A stretch of 64,000 nt of DNA from Clostridiales bacterium (GTDB lineage Bacteria; Bacillota; Clostridia; Oscillospirales; Acutalibacteraceae): contig JAHZDE010000005.1 of NCBI GenBank assembly GCA_019422525.1, positions 145,687-209,686 on the forward strand, read 5' to 3'. Position 1 is the stretch's first letter. Each line of letters opens with the position of its first letter. Of the stretch, positions 8,635-17,137 are shown in pieces. Below the pieces are notes generated by a model that was not told the DNA's origin, did not search any database, and was given only the letters and a program-made list of their open reading frames with translations. A program made the position numbers and the translations under genes.

Positions 8635-9164
8635 GTTGTTTTCCCCTTTCCCTTGTGGCACACAGGAACTCCGCACACCACTTCATACACGGTATCTGCT
8701 TCTTTTGCCAGCATCCGGTTCACCTCTGCCAGTATCCGTAAATATCGCAGGGTGTCTCCTTGATAATCGGAGCCGCCGCTGAACACCTCATTGGAAACGA
8801 TGACCAGCTCTTTACACTGGCTTTTCAAATGCCCGATTCCCCGCTGGATAGACGCCACGGCATCATCTCCTGCACCGTCCGGGCTATATAATTCATTGGC
8901 CGCCAGATTGCTCATACATTCCAGCAGCACCACTCCTTTTCGGGGCAACGTGACCTGTTCCAGATTGACAAAGCACTCCACCGTTTCGAACTGCTTTTTT
9001 GCCCGCATTTCCCGGTGACGTCGGATACGGGCTCTGCATTCGTCATCAAAGGGTTGCATGGTAGCGATATAATACCGGGGCAGGCTTCCGGCATCCATCA
9101 CCAGCCCTTCGGCAAATTCACTTTTCCCGGAGGCCGCTCCTCCAATCACCAAAGTCATCATCAC
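8631..9164 (-). CDS. cobU: Adenosylcobinamide kinase / phosphate guanylyltransferase (CobU)
   Basis: Phosphorylates adenosylcobinamide and then transfers GMP to it. The N-terminal P-loop is GGAASGKSEFAE. The ARIRRHREMRAKKQF segment contains the His expected to be guanylylated. Length 177 aa matches the full bifunctional family. Three consecutive Met codons make the exact start uncertain by 6 bases; 9164 overlaps the cobT stop. Its short relative lies two genes downstream. Confidence 0.92.
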   Translation of the reverse strand: MMMTLVIGGAASGKSEFAEGLVMDAGSLPRYYIATMQPFDDECRARIRRHREMRAKKQFETVECFVNLEQVTLPRKGVVLLECMSNLAANELYSPDGAGDDAVASIQRGIGHLKSQCKELVIVSNEVFSGGSDYQGDTLRYLRILAEVNRMLAKEADTVYEVVCGVPVCHKGKGKTT

Positions 9165-10240
9165 GAATCACCATACGGCACATAGTGTTCAATGCCGCCC
9201 TGTTCAAAGGTATAGCTTTCCTGATATACCGCACAGGCCATATCCAGAAGAGGCATAGCAGCCACGGCACCGGTGCCCTCGCCCAACCGCATTCCGGCGG
9301 TAATCAGAGGCTGACGGTGCAATGCTTCCAGCACCATCCGGCCCGCAGGCTCGGCGGAAACATGGCTGGCAAAAATGGCCTTTTCCGCCTTGGGGCACAT
9401 CCGCACGGCACACAAAGCAGCGATGGTGCTGATAAAGCCATCGGCCAACACTGGCACGTGATAAATGGCGCCGCCCAAAAACACGCCGCAAATTCCGGCA
9501 ATATCAAAGCCACCCACTTTGGAAATGATGTCCAGCGGGTCGTTGGGGTCTGGCTGATTCTTGGAAAGAGCTGCTTCAATAGCGCGGATTTTCCGCTGTA
9601 AGCCCTCTTTGGAAAGCCCTGCGCCCCGGCCGGTCATTTCGGTGACCGGTTTGTTAAGAAGCACACAGGCCACCGCGCTGGTGGTGGTGGTGTTGCCGAT
9701 GCCCATTTCCCCGGTAGCCAGCAGCCGCACGCCCTGTTCCTTCTGCTCCCGCACCAGCTCGATTCCCGTCAGCACGGCCTGTGCCGCCTGCTCCCGGGTC
9801 ATGGCGGGGCCTTGTGAAATATCATGGGTAGCGTTGGCAATGCGGCGGTCAAGGACACCTTCCGTGGGCGGGAAATTCAGCACACCCATATCCACCGGCA
9901 CCACCTTGCAGTTGGCCACTACCGCCATCCGGCACACGGAAGTGCGCTTCATGGCCAGATTCTCAGTGACAACAGCAGTCACATTGCTGGCGGACTGGGT
10001 CACGCCTTGGGCGACTACGCCGTTATCGGCGCACAGAACCAGCACAGCTCGGGGAGTTAGGCTGATTTTTGTACTGCCGGTAAGGGCGGCAATATTTTCG
10101 ATGGCGGTTTCCAAAAGGCCGAGACTGCCCAGCGGTTTGGCACAGTCATTCCATTTTTGATGTGCCGCCTCCCGGGCCGTTTCATCCGGCTCGGTGACGG
10201 TTTGCAGCAGCTGCTGTAATTTCTGTTCGTATGGTTCCAT
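9161..10240 (-). CDS. cobT: Nicotinate-nucleotide:DMB phosphoribosyltransferase (CobT)
   Basis: Activates the lower-ligand base by moving ribose-phosphate from nicotinate mononucleotide, giving alpha-ribazole-5'-phosphate. The catalytic Glu is in MRLGEGTGAVAAMPLLD near the C-terminus. VLCADNGVVAQGVTQS near residue 70 and TGEMGIGNTTTTSA are family motifs. 359 aa is standard. No dimethylbenzimidazole-synthesis gene is nearby, so the base is probably scavenged or made elsewhere. A 66-base gap separates it from cbiA. Confidence 0.95.
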   Translation of the reverse strand: MEPYEQKLQQLLQTVTEPDETAREAAHQKWNDCAKPLGSLGLLETAIENIAALTGSTKISLTPRAVLVLCADNGVVAQGVTQSASNVTAVVTENLAMKRTSVCRMAVVANCKVVPVDMGVLNFPPTEGVLDRRIANATHDISQGPAMTREQAAQAVLTGIELVREQKEQGVRLLATGEMGIGNTTTTSAVACVLLNKPVTEMTGRGAGLSKEGLQRKIRAIEAALSKNQPDPNDPLDIISKVGGFDIAGICGVFLGGAIYHVPVLADGFISTIAALCAVRMCPKAEKAIFASHVSAEPAGRMVLEALHRQPLITAGMRLGEGTGAVAAMPLLDMACAVYQESYTFEQGGIEHYVPYGDS

Positions 10241-10306
10241 GTTGATTCCTTCTTCCTCCCCCTGTGGATATACAGGAGCGCTTGCGGTGCTTTCACTGCT
10301 TCTGAT

Positions 10307-11662
10307 TTATTTTTCCGAATTTTGATATTTCCCAGCAGCCTTTACAAATCGCTGTCCCCACTGGGGATTCCCCCAGAAATACAAATGGGGGAATGCGGCA
10401 TACAGGTTTTTCTCCCCAAAGCCGCACGGCCAGCTTCTGCCCGAAACCGGCTTTTCCGCTGTAAAGCTCTTCCCGTTTTCCGTGGAATCCCAATAGTGGA
10501 ACTCATGCACCGGGATTTGCTCCCCCTTTGCAAAAAGCAGGCTGTCGCTTTTTGCCGTCAAATGGGCATAACCAAAGCGCACCAGCTTTTCCTTTTTCAC
10601 GCCGTCTCCGGGGAGCACCCCTGCCATGGGATAAGCGGTGCCGGTTTCGTCCTGAAGGCTTTGGCCCAGATAAAGGAAACCGCCGCATTCCGCCACGGTA
10701 GGCAGGCCGCTTTGGACGGCTTTCTCAATGGCTTCCCGCATGGCTGTATTTTGGGAAAGCTGCTGGGCGTACAATTCCGGATATCCGCCGGGCAGATACA
10801 GCCCACCGATGTTTTCCGGCAAGTCGGTATCATGCAGGGGACTGAACTCGACAAGTTCGGCTCCGGCGTCCCGGAAAACGTCCAGTGTTTCCGCATAGGT
10901 AAAACAAAAGGCTTCGTCGTGTGCCACGGCAATATGGGCTTTGGCAGGTGTCGGAATTGGTTTTGAAACGCTTTTCTCTTCCCGGCCTGCAAACAGTTTC
11001 AGCAGCCGTTCCATATCAGTGGTTTCTTCCAGCTTTTGCGCCAGCACGTCAACGCGCTGCTGTAAGCCTTCGATTTCTCCGGCGGTGTAGAGCCCCAGAT
11101 GGCGGCTTTCAAAGGCGGCCTCCTCCATATGAGGCAGATACCCCAGCACCGGCAGGCCGGTTTCTTTTTCCAGCATAGGCGCTAAACTGCGGAACAGCAT
11201 GGGTGAGCAGTCGTTGAGGAAGATACCCTGAATCCGGCTGTTTTTCCGGAAACTGCAAAGCCCTTTGATCTGCGCCGCCAGTGTCAGACTTGCTCCTTTT
11301 GGACGGATGACCAGCAAAACAGGAAGCTCCAGCGTGCTGGCTACATGCCATGCGCTGGCCTGAGTGGTGCTGCCGCCTACGCCGTCGTAAAAACCCATCA
11401 CGCCCTCACACACCGCGGCGCCATGGCCAATGCGATGGCGCTCATAAAGGGCGCGGAGCCGCTCCTCCCCGCAGAGGAACAGGTCCAGATTGTGGCTCTC
11501 CACCCCCAACACCGAGCGGTGGAACATGGGGTCGATGTAGTCCGGCCCGCACTTAAAGGCACAGGGGGAAAGTCCCCGCTTTGCCAGCGTGGCAAGGAGT
11601 GCACAGGTAACGGCGGTTTTTCCGCTGCCGGAGGCGGGAGCCGCCAGTAATAACTCAACCAT
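10307..11662 (-). CDS. cbiA: Cobyrinate a,c-diamide synthase (CbiA)
   Basis: Glutamine-dependent amidation of cobyrinate at positions a and c. It has an N-terminal ATPase domain with AAPASGSGKTAVTCAL and KCGPDYIDPMFH. The C-terminal amidotransferase domain has PTVAECGGFLYLGQSL (nucleophile Cys) and GGYPELYAQQLS. The ATG at 11662 is preferred over the one five codons upstream, because GGGGA lies at proper spacing and it overlaps cbiET only slightly. 451 aa. Confidence 0.94.
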   Translation of the reverse strand: MVELLLAAPASGSGKTAVTCALLATLAKRGLSPCAFKCGPDYIDPMFHRSVLGVESHNLDLFLCGEERLRALYERHRIGHGAAVCEGVMGFYDGVGGSTTQASAWHVASTLELPVLLVIRPKGASLTLAAQIKGLCSFRKNSRIQGIFLNDCSPMLFRSLAPMLEKETGLPVLGYLPHMEEAAFESRHLGLYTAGEIEGLQQRVDVLAQKLEETTDMERLLKLFAGREEKSVSKPIPTPAKAHIAVAHDEAFCFTYAETLDVFRDAGAELVEFSPLHDTDLPENIGGLYLPGGYPELYAQQLSQNTAMREAIEKAVQSGLPTVAECGGFLYLGQSLQDETGTAYPMAGVLPGDGVKKEKLVRFGYAHLTAKSDSLLFAKGEQIPVHEFHYWDSTENGKSFTAEKPVSGRSWPCGFGEKNLYAAFPHLYFWGNPQWGQRFVKAAGKYQNSEK

Positions 11663-12854
11663 CGCAATTCCCCGCAATCAGAAAAATGGGATTATTGGCC
11701 ATAAGCATATGGAGGGAACCCACCGCCTTCCCCCGGCTGATGCTGATTTGGGTCACCTCCGGCTGAACGCCCCGATTTTGCAGCGCCTTTACTGCTTGAT
11801 ACAGGGTTTCGACGCAGATAGCTGAGATGCAGATCCGGGCTTTGGGATTCCGGTCCAGCACCAGATTCACCACGTTTTCCATGGAGCCTTTGGTGCCGCC
11901 GATAAACACCGCGTTCGGCGTTTCCAGCCCGTCCAGCGCTTGGGGCGCTGCTCCCTCAATGAGCTTGAGATTCCACGCGCCCAGCTTTTCCCGGTTTACC
12001 CGGATCAGATCACAGGCTTTTTCGTTGTACTCTATTGCATAGGTGCGGCCCCAGCTTGCCGCCAGTGCCAGCTCAATACTCACGCTGCCGGTGCCTGCTC
12101 CCACATCCCACAGGATGTCGCCGGGGCTCGGGGCCAGTTTTGCCAGTACTGCCGCCCGCACCTCCTGTTTGGTCATGGGCACCTCTCCCCGGGTGAACAG
12201 GGAATCCGGGAAGCCCGATGTCCGGCGGATAACGGCCGGGGCAGGCTCTGCCAGCAACACGCTGAGGGAGTCGAACTTCTCTTTGGTAAACTCGCCGGCA
12301 GTGCCTTGGCAGATGCGCTGCTGGGGATAGGAAAGATTCTCCCCTACCACAACCGGCAGTTCAGAAAGTCCTGCCTCTGCCAGTTGGCGGCACAGCTCCG
12401 CTGGGCCAAGTTCCCCTCCTGTAAGGAAAAACACCGGTTTTCCCTGCATGACGGCTCCCACTGGGTTGCAGTTCACCCCATGGGCGGAACAAAGGAGCCA
12501 ATCCTGCCATGGCCTGCCCAGCGCCGCCGAAAGCAGCTGCACACTGGAAATGCCGGGAAGCACCGTATAGGAAATGCCCTCCTTTTCCAGCAGGGGAATG
12601 AGGGTTCGGGTGCCGGAATAAAAGCCGGTGTCTCCGCTGTAGAGTACCACACAGCCCTCTTCGTGGGATTGGATAGCCTCAAGGATTTCTCCGGGCCGGA
12701 TAGCCGCTACACGGTTTTTTGTGTAAGTTTCGGGAATCCCTTCCAGCAGTCTTTGGGCTCCGATGATACAAGAGGCGTTTTGTAGCGCCTGCCGACAATC
12801 CTCAGTCATGGTGCCCCGGCTTCCCCCACTGGACGCTGCTAAGATCACCTGCAT
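11655..12854 (-). CDS. cbiET: Fused cobalt-precorrin-7 C5-methyltransferase / C15-methyltransferase-decarboxylase (CbiET)
   Basis: A two-domain protein that adds methyls at C5 and C15 and decarboxylates the acetate side chain. The N-terminal ~190 residues are a tetrapyrrole methylase (CbiE) with VLYSGDTGFYSG and LPGISSVQLLSAALG. The C-terminal ~190 residues are CbiT, a Rossmann SAM methyltransferase with WDVGAGTGSVSIELAL. Length 399 aa equals both domains together, like CobL. It overlaps cbiJ upstream and cbiA downstream. Confidence 0.94.
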   Translation of the reverse strand: MQVILAASSGGSRGTMTEDCRQALQNASCIIGAQRLLEGIPETYTKNRVAAIRPGEILEAIQSHEEGCVVLYSGDTGFYSGTRTLIPLLEKEGISYTVLPGISSVQLLSAALGRPWQDWLLCSAHGVNCNPVGAVMQGKPVFFLTGGELGPAELCRQLAEAGLSELPVVVGENLSYPQQRICQGTAGEFTKEKFDSLSVLLAEPAPAVIRRTSGFPDSLFTRGEVPMTKQEVRAAVLAKLAPSPGDILWDVGAGTGSVSIELALAASWGRTYAIEYNEKACDLIRVNREKLGAWNLKLIEGAAPQALDGLETPNAVFIGGTKGSMENVVNLVLDRNPKARICISAICVETLYQAVKALQNRGVQPEVTQISISRGKAVGSLHMLMANNPIFLIAGNCDG

Positions 12855-13588
12855 CCCATCATCTCCTTACAAAGTTCCAAAATAGTTTCATAGGGTTCCC
12901 CGTCCTCTTTGGGGCGACGGATGACCACCAAGCGCGCCCCAGTTTGCTGGGCGGCTTCTGCTTTTTCCCCAAAGCCTCCCGCCGCGCCGCCGTCCTTTGT
13001 CACCAGCCATTGAATCGAAAATTGATGAATCAACGCCGTGTTCAGTTCACAGGAAAAAGGGCCCTGCATGGCAATGACATTGCTTCGTGGAATCTCCATT
13101 CCCTCACAAGCTGCCAAGCTTTCCTGCACCGGCAATACCCGAGGAACCAGCCGCTGCCGCTCTATTGGGGCAAACGCGGCCAGTTCTTTGGCCCCGGTGG
13201 TGAGGAGAATATTTCCCTCTGTGTCCTGCAAAAACCGGGCGGCCTCTGCGGCACAGTCCACCAAAATACAGTTTGGCGGCAATTTGCTTTCCCTACGGAG
13301 AAGCCTGCGATAGGGGACATTTGACGTTTTTGCCGCTGCCCGAATATTCCGGCTAGCCTCTTTGGCATAAGGGTGGGTGGCGTCAATGCACAAATCGGCT
13401 CCCACCAGCACCGTTGCCATCTTCTCCTCATCCATTCTGCCGGAAAGGGTGTGGGTGCCGGGCACATGCTCTTGAATCAATTTTCCATATTCGGTGGCTA
13501 CACAGACGATCGTCTCGGCTCCCATAGCCGCGGTTTGAGCGGAAAGCTCTCGGCCCTCGGTGGTGCCGCTGAAAATTACCACTCGCAT
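12845..13588 (-). CDS. cbiJ: Cobalt-precorrin-6A reductase (CbiJ)
   Basis: NAD(P)H-dependent reduction of the corrin macrocycle before C5/C15 methylation. MRVVIFSGTTEGRELSAQ at the N-terminus is the family signature, with DATHPYAKEASRNI and a C-terminal TKDGGAAGGFGEKAEAA motif. 247 aa. It overlaps cbiH by 13 bases and cbiET by 10. Confidence 0.93.
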   Translation of the reverse strand: MRVVIFSGTTEGRELSAQTAAMGAETIVCVATEYGKLIQEHVPGTHTLSGRMDEEKMATVLVGADLCIDATHPYAKEASRNIRAAAKTSNVPYRRLLRRESKLPPNCILVDCAAEAARFLQDTEGNILLTTGAKELAAFAPIERQRLVPRVLPVQESLAACEGMEIPRSNVIAMQGPFSCELNTALIHQFSIQWLVTKDGGAAGGFGEKAEAAQQTGARLVVIRRPKEDGEPYETILELCKEMMGCR

Positions 13589-14319
13589 TTTTTCTCATAC
13601 CCCCGGGGCGTTACCATCCGGCCAGAGATTGCCTGGGTAGTGGAAGAACCGATGAACACCGTGGTGAACATATCCAGCTTGGCATCCCGCAGCTCTTTGA
13701 GGGGGAGCACCTGTGCGCTCTGACCTTCCCGGCCGATATTCCGCACCCAACCACAGACGGTATCCGGGGATTTCCCCTCTGCCAGCAGGATGTCGCAGGC
13801 CTTGGCCAGATAATCCGCTCGCTTGCGGGAGCTGGGATTATACAGGCACAGGCAGAAATCTCCCCACGCCGCACAGCGCAGCCGCTTTTCGATGACTTTC
13901 CACGGGGTGAGAAGGTCGGAGAGGGAGACAACGCAGAAATCATGCCCCAGCGGCGCGCCCAGCACAGCGCCGCCGGAAAGAGCCGCCGTGACCCCTGCCA
14001 CTACCTGAATTTCCACGCCGGGATACTGGGGGGATAACTGGAGCAGCAGCCCTGCCATGCCATACACGCCAGCATCGCCGCTGCACACCAGCGCTACGTC
14101 CTTTCCATTCTGCGCCGTTTCCATGGCCCAGCGGCAGCGGTCCAGTTCCTTCTTCATGGGAGACGTGTAGGTCTCTTTTTCGGGGAACAGGGGCGCTATC
14201 AAATCCACATACACGGTATAGCCGCACAGCACCTGTGCCTTCTCCAGCGCTTCTCTGGCCTGTCCGGTGAGGAACTGCTCTCCCCCGGGGCCAATTCCCA
14301 CTACATATAAAGTATTCAT
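13576..14319 (-). CDS. cbiH: Cobalt-precorrin-3B C17-methyltransferase (CbiH)
   Basis: A SAM-dependent methylase that also drives ring contraction. N-terminal LYVVGIGPGGEQFLTGQA and internal VCSGDAGVYGMAGLLLQL are tetrapyrrole methylase motifs, and CLYNPSSRKRADYL is typical of CbiH/CobJ. Two in-frame ATGs exist; AAGAGG directly abuts the first (14325) and sits 6 bases before the second (14319), so 14319 is preferred. 247 aa, without the extra ferredoxin domain found in some CbiH60 proteins. Confidence 0.93.
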   Translation of the reverse strand: MNTLYVVGIGPGGEQFLTGQAREALEKAQVLCGYTVYVDLIAPLFPEKETYTSPMKKELDRCRWAMETAQNGKDVALVCSGDAGVYGMAGLLLQLSPQYPGVEIQVVAGVTAALSGGAVLGAPLGHDFCVVSLSDLLTPWKVIEKRLRCAAWGDFCLCLYNPSSRKRADYLAKACDILLAEGKSPDTVCGWVRNIGREGQSAQVLPLKELRDAKLDMFTTVFIGSSTTQAISGRMVTPRGYEKKCEW

Positions 14320-14354
14320 GGTCATCCTCTTCTTTCTTGGGAAATTCCCGGTGA

Positions 14355-15344
14355 TTACCGGTTCCAGTTCCAGTCCAGCCGTAGGGGCTTTTCTGCTGCC
14401 GCCATGGTCACGCCGTCTGCGGCAAATTTTTTTGCAAACAAGCTGCCGCCGCTGACAAACACAGCGCTGCGCTCACAGACGTTATCCACGCCGGTGATCT
14501 GGCTGACAAAGGTCGATGGGGTAAACTCCCCTGGCGTCTGCCGGAGTTCCTCTGCGGTACAGGTTTGAAACTCCCAGCCATGGGAGCGGCAAAAGTCCAG
14601 GAGTCCCGGTTCCTCTTTTTTCAGGTCAATGCTGGCAACGGTGCAAATGCTTTCCAGATGCAGCCGGTTTTTCTGTAAAAACCGTTCCAGCACCGATTCA
14701 ATGGTACTTTGAGGCGTGGCTTTGCGGCAACCTACCCCCAGCACCACCGTTTTCGGAACCAGCGACAGCACCGCTTCCTCTTTTCGGACACTCACCGCCA
14801 CGTCAGCGGGAAGGGTTTGGGTAACTTCCACCCCGGTTGGGCGTTCGCCTTCTATGGAATACGGGCTGTAGACCTTCACGCTGCCCCCGGCCAAGAGTTT
14901 ACCGGAAATGAGCTTGATATGCTGGGGGTTGATAACAGACAATCCCTGACACCGAGCCCATTCATCCACAGCGAATACGCCGTTGACATCCGTTGCGGTG
15001 GTGATGACGGCCTGTGCGCCGCACACTTCACTGACGGCGCGGGCCAGACGGTTTGCCCCGCCCAAATGGCCGGACAACAGAGGCACGGCAAACTGGGCGC
15101 ATTCGTCCACGGCCACCACTGCCGGGTCTTTCCACTTTTTTTGGATATAGGGGGCAATGGCTCGCACGGCGATGCCCACTGCGCCCACAAACACCAGCCC
15201 GTCATCATCGGCAAAATGTTTTTTCGTCCAGTCCGACAGGGAATCGGGCTTTCCGCAGCGCATCACACTGCCGCCCAATGCCTGTGCTAGAGAACCGGCA
15301 AGGGCAAAGCCTTTTTCGGTAAAGGCCAAAAACGCCAGCTTCAT
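14355..15344 (-). CDS. cbiG: Cobalt-precorrin-5A hydrolase (CbiG)
   Basis: Opens the delta-lactone and releases the two-carbon fragment in the oxygen-independent pathway. It has the N-terminal CbiG fold (MKLAFLAFTEKGFALA), a central block with AVPLLSGHLGGANRLAR, and the C-terminal domain with VVLGVGCRKATPQSTIE. 329 aa. The ATG at 15344 is supported by GGTGAGAAAG immediately upstream and by the family start. It lies after the hairpin block that separates it from cbiF. Confidence 0.92.
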   Translation of the reverse strand: MKLAFLAFTEKGFALAGSLAQALGGSVMRCGKPDSLSDWTKKHFADDDGLVFVGAVGIAVRAIAPYIQKKWKDPAVVAVDECAQFAVPLLSGHLGGANRLARAVSEVCGAQAVITTATDVNGVFAVDEWARCQGLSVINPQHIKLISGKLLAGGSVKVYSPYSIEGERPTGVEVTQTLPADVAVSVRKEEAVLSLVPKTVVLGVGCRKATPQSTIESVLERFLQKNRLHLESICTVASIDLKKEEPGLLDFCRSHGWEFQTCTAEELRQTPGEFTPSTFVSQITGVDNVCERSAVFVSGGSLFAKKFAADGVTMAAAEKPLRLDWNWNR

Positions 15345-15435
15345 CTTTCTCACCGCCAGTCTTTTCTGTATTGATTTCATAGGGGCTGTTTTCCCGCTGG
15401 AAAAACAGAGGGTAGCTTACATCAGGAGGGAAGAA

Positions 15436-15601
15436 GAAAAACTTTTTTTCTTGTAAAAAGTTTTTCTCTTTGAAAGCTTCCACCGGAAGCTTTCAAATTC
15501 ACTTTTCAAAAATGCGCCTTTCAGGTTGGGGTGTTTCACCCGTTGCGACGGGCGACCGAGGGCGTTGCCCTCTGGACTCCCACCACCTTTTATAAAAGGT
15601 G
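15436..15601. repeat. Composite intergenic element of five inverted repeats inside the cobalamin operon
   Basis: Five perfect hairpins follow one another in 166 bases. They are a 12-bp stem at 15436-15447/15455-15466, a 13-bp stem at 15469-15481/15485-15497 with a 3-base loop, CCCGT/ACGGG at 15539-15552, GAGGGC/GCCCTC at 15558-15572, and an 18-bp palindrome at 15584-15601. It fills most of the 320-base gap between cbiF and cbiG. Such multi-hairpin blocks often are mobile or dispersed intergenic repeats in this bacterial group; that part is inference. It could also affect mRNA stability within the operon. Confidence 0.7.
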
Positions 15602-15664
15602 AACGAAAATTTTATGTTCGTGGGAAAACAAACTGCAAATAAGAAGTGTTATCCACGCGTACGA

Positions 15665-16432
15665 TTATTTTTGCTCTGGGGCGCTTGCTTCCCGGAATTC
15701 GGTGGTAAACGTGGGGTCATACAGGCGGCTGCGCTCATAACAGGAATCGAGAAAATTGCCGATAAGGAGCAGTGCTGTTTTACGGATGCCCTCCTCTGCG
15801 CCACGCTGTGCCAAGGTGCCCACGGTGCAGCGAATGACCTTTTCATCAGGCCATGTGGCCTTATAGACGATTGCCGCCGGGGTATCGGCCTGATAACCGC
15901 CCCACAGCAACTCTTCCTGTACTTCATTCAGCAAACCTGAGGACAAAAACAGCACCATGGAAGCCTGATGCTGTGCCATGGAAGCCAGCTGCTCCTTTTC
16001 CGGCACCGGGGTGCGTCCTGCCATACGGGTGATAATCAAGCTCTGGCTCACGCTGGGCAAGGTGTACTCTGCGTTTAAAGCTGCCGCCGCACCGCAAAAG
16101 CTGGAAACACCGGGGGTATCGTCATAGGCAATGCCCTTTTCGTCCAGCGCGTCCATCTGCTCCCGGATGGCGCCAAAGAGGCTGGCGTCCCCTGTGTGAA
16201 GGCGCACGGTCATCTTTCCGGCTGCTTCCATACGGTACATGACTTCCAGCACCTCTTCCAGCGTCATGGTGGCGCTGTTGTGAATTTCACATCCCTCTTT
16301 CGCCATTTCCAAAAGCGCCGGGTTCACAAGGCTTCCGGCATAAATAATACAGTCGGCTTTTTTCAAAAGCTCCGCTCCCCGCAGGGTAATGAGGTCGGGG
16401 GCTCCGGGGCCTGCTCCTACAAAATGTACCAT
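15665..16432 (-). CDS. cbiF: Cobalt-precorrin-4 C11-methyltransferase (CbiF)
   Basis: SAM-dependent methylase for C11. MVHFVGAGPGAPDLITLRGAELL opens the protein, and VRLHTGDASLFGAIREQMDAL is the CbiF/CobM substrate-binding segment. 255 aa, normal length. It starts 6 bases after the cbiL stop and is the last gene before the hairpin block. Confidence 0.95.
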   Translation of the reverse strand: MVHFVGAGPGAPDLITLRGAELLKKADCIIYAGSLVNPALLEMAKEGCEIHNSATMTLEEVLEVMYRMEAAGKMTVRLHTGDASLFGAIREQMDALDEKGIAYDDTPGVSSFCGAAAALNAEYTLPSVSQSLIITRMAGRTPVPEKEQLASMAQHQASMVLFLSSGLLNEVQEELLWGGYQADTPAAIVYKATWPDEKVIRCTVGTLAQRGAEEGIRKTALLLIGNFLDSCYERSRLYDPTFTTEFREASAPEQK

Positions 16433-16438
16433 CTTTGC

Positions 16439-17137
16439 TCACTCCTTCACAATCACGGTTGCAAAATATCCGGTGGAATCCTGGGGCTTTTCCTCGCTGA
16501 GGTTGGGGAACACACACTCGTCCGGCAGGCCGCAGTTTTGAATCATGGCGCTCTTTCCAAGGTCTGCGTGCTCCTCAATGGCCTGCAAGACGCCGGGCAT
16601 CTGGCTGCCGGATTTCATCAGGATTTTATTTCCCGGCCAGTGGAGAACTTTCTCCAGATCGGAGCTGCCGGGGGCGATGTGCAGGGGGCTGTTCATCTCC
16701 GTCAGGCTGATTCCCAGCCGGGCCGCAATGGCGCAAAAGCTGGGCACACCGGCCACCATTCTCGTCTCAAAGCCCCGCTCCTTCACGATGTCCATTAAGT
16801 AGCAATAGGTGGAATAAATGGATACATCCCCTAAATTGGGCATAGCCACGTCCTGCCCCTGTTCCAGATAGCGGCACACCTCGTCCGCTGCCTTTTCATG
16901 CGCGGCTCTTTGTACCGCCGCATCCCGAGACATGGTAAAATGCAGAGGCAAAATGGTCTTTCCCGAAATATCCATGGCCTGCCGGGCAATGTCCAGCGCC
17001 AGCATTTCGCCGCTTTTTGTCTGGGGGCAGGCCAGCACCGGGCATTCCCTCATAATCCGCAGTGCCTTTACCGTCAAAAGCTCCGGGTCTCCGGGGCCTA
17101 CGCCTACGCCGTAAAAAATCCCTTTTTTCATTTCCAT
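16439..17137 (-). CDS. cbiL: Cobalt-precorrin-2 C20-methyltransferase (CbiL)
   Basis: SAM-dependent C20 methylation of cobalt-factor II/precorrin-2. It opens with GIFYGVGVGPGDPELLTVKALR and has the internal NLGDVSIYSTYCYLMD motif. The frame is open well upstream, but the start at 17137 (MEMKKG) follows AAGGAG and overlaps the cbiD stop. That gives 232 aa, the usual size. A second ATG at 17131 is possible. Confidence 0.93.
   Translation of the reverse strand: MEMKKGIFYGVGVGPGDPELLTVKALRIMRECPVLACPQTKSGEMLALDIARQAMDISGKTILPLHFTMSRDAAVQRAAHEKAADEVCRYLEQGQDVAMPNLGDVSIYSTYCYLMDIVKERGFETRMVAGVPSFCAIAARLGISLTEMNSPLHIAPGSSDLEKVLHWPGNKILMKSGSQMPGVLQAIEEHADLGKSAMIQNCGLPDECVFPNLSEEKPQDSTGYFATVIVKE

Noticed and set aside
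3313..15322. Many long plus-strand open frames opposite the cobalamin genes (for example 5935-7014, 6708-7838, 11940-12785)
   Set aside because: They lie fully antisense to intact, well-recognised genes, lack ribosome-binding sites and show low-complexity His/Gln/Arg/Pro composition typical of GC-rich antisense shadows.
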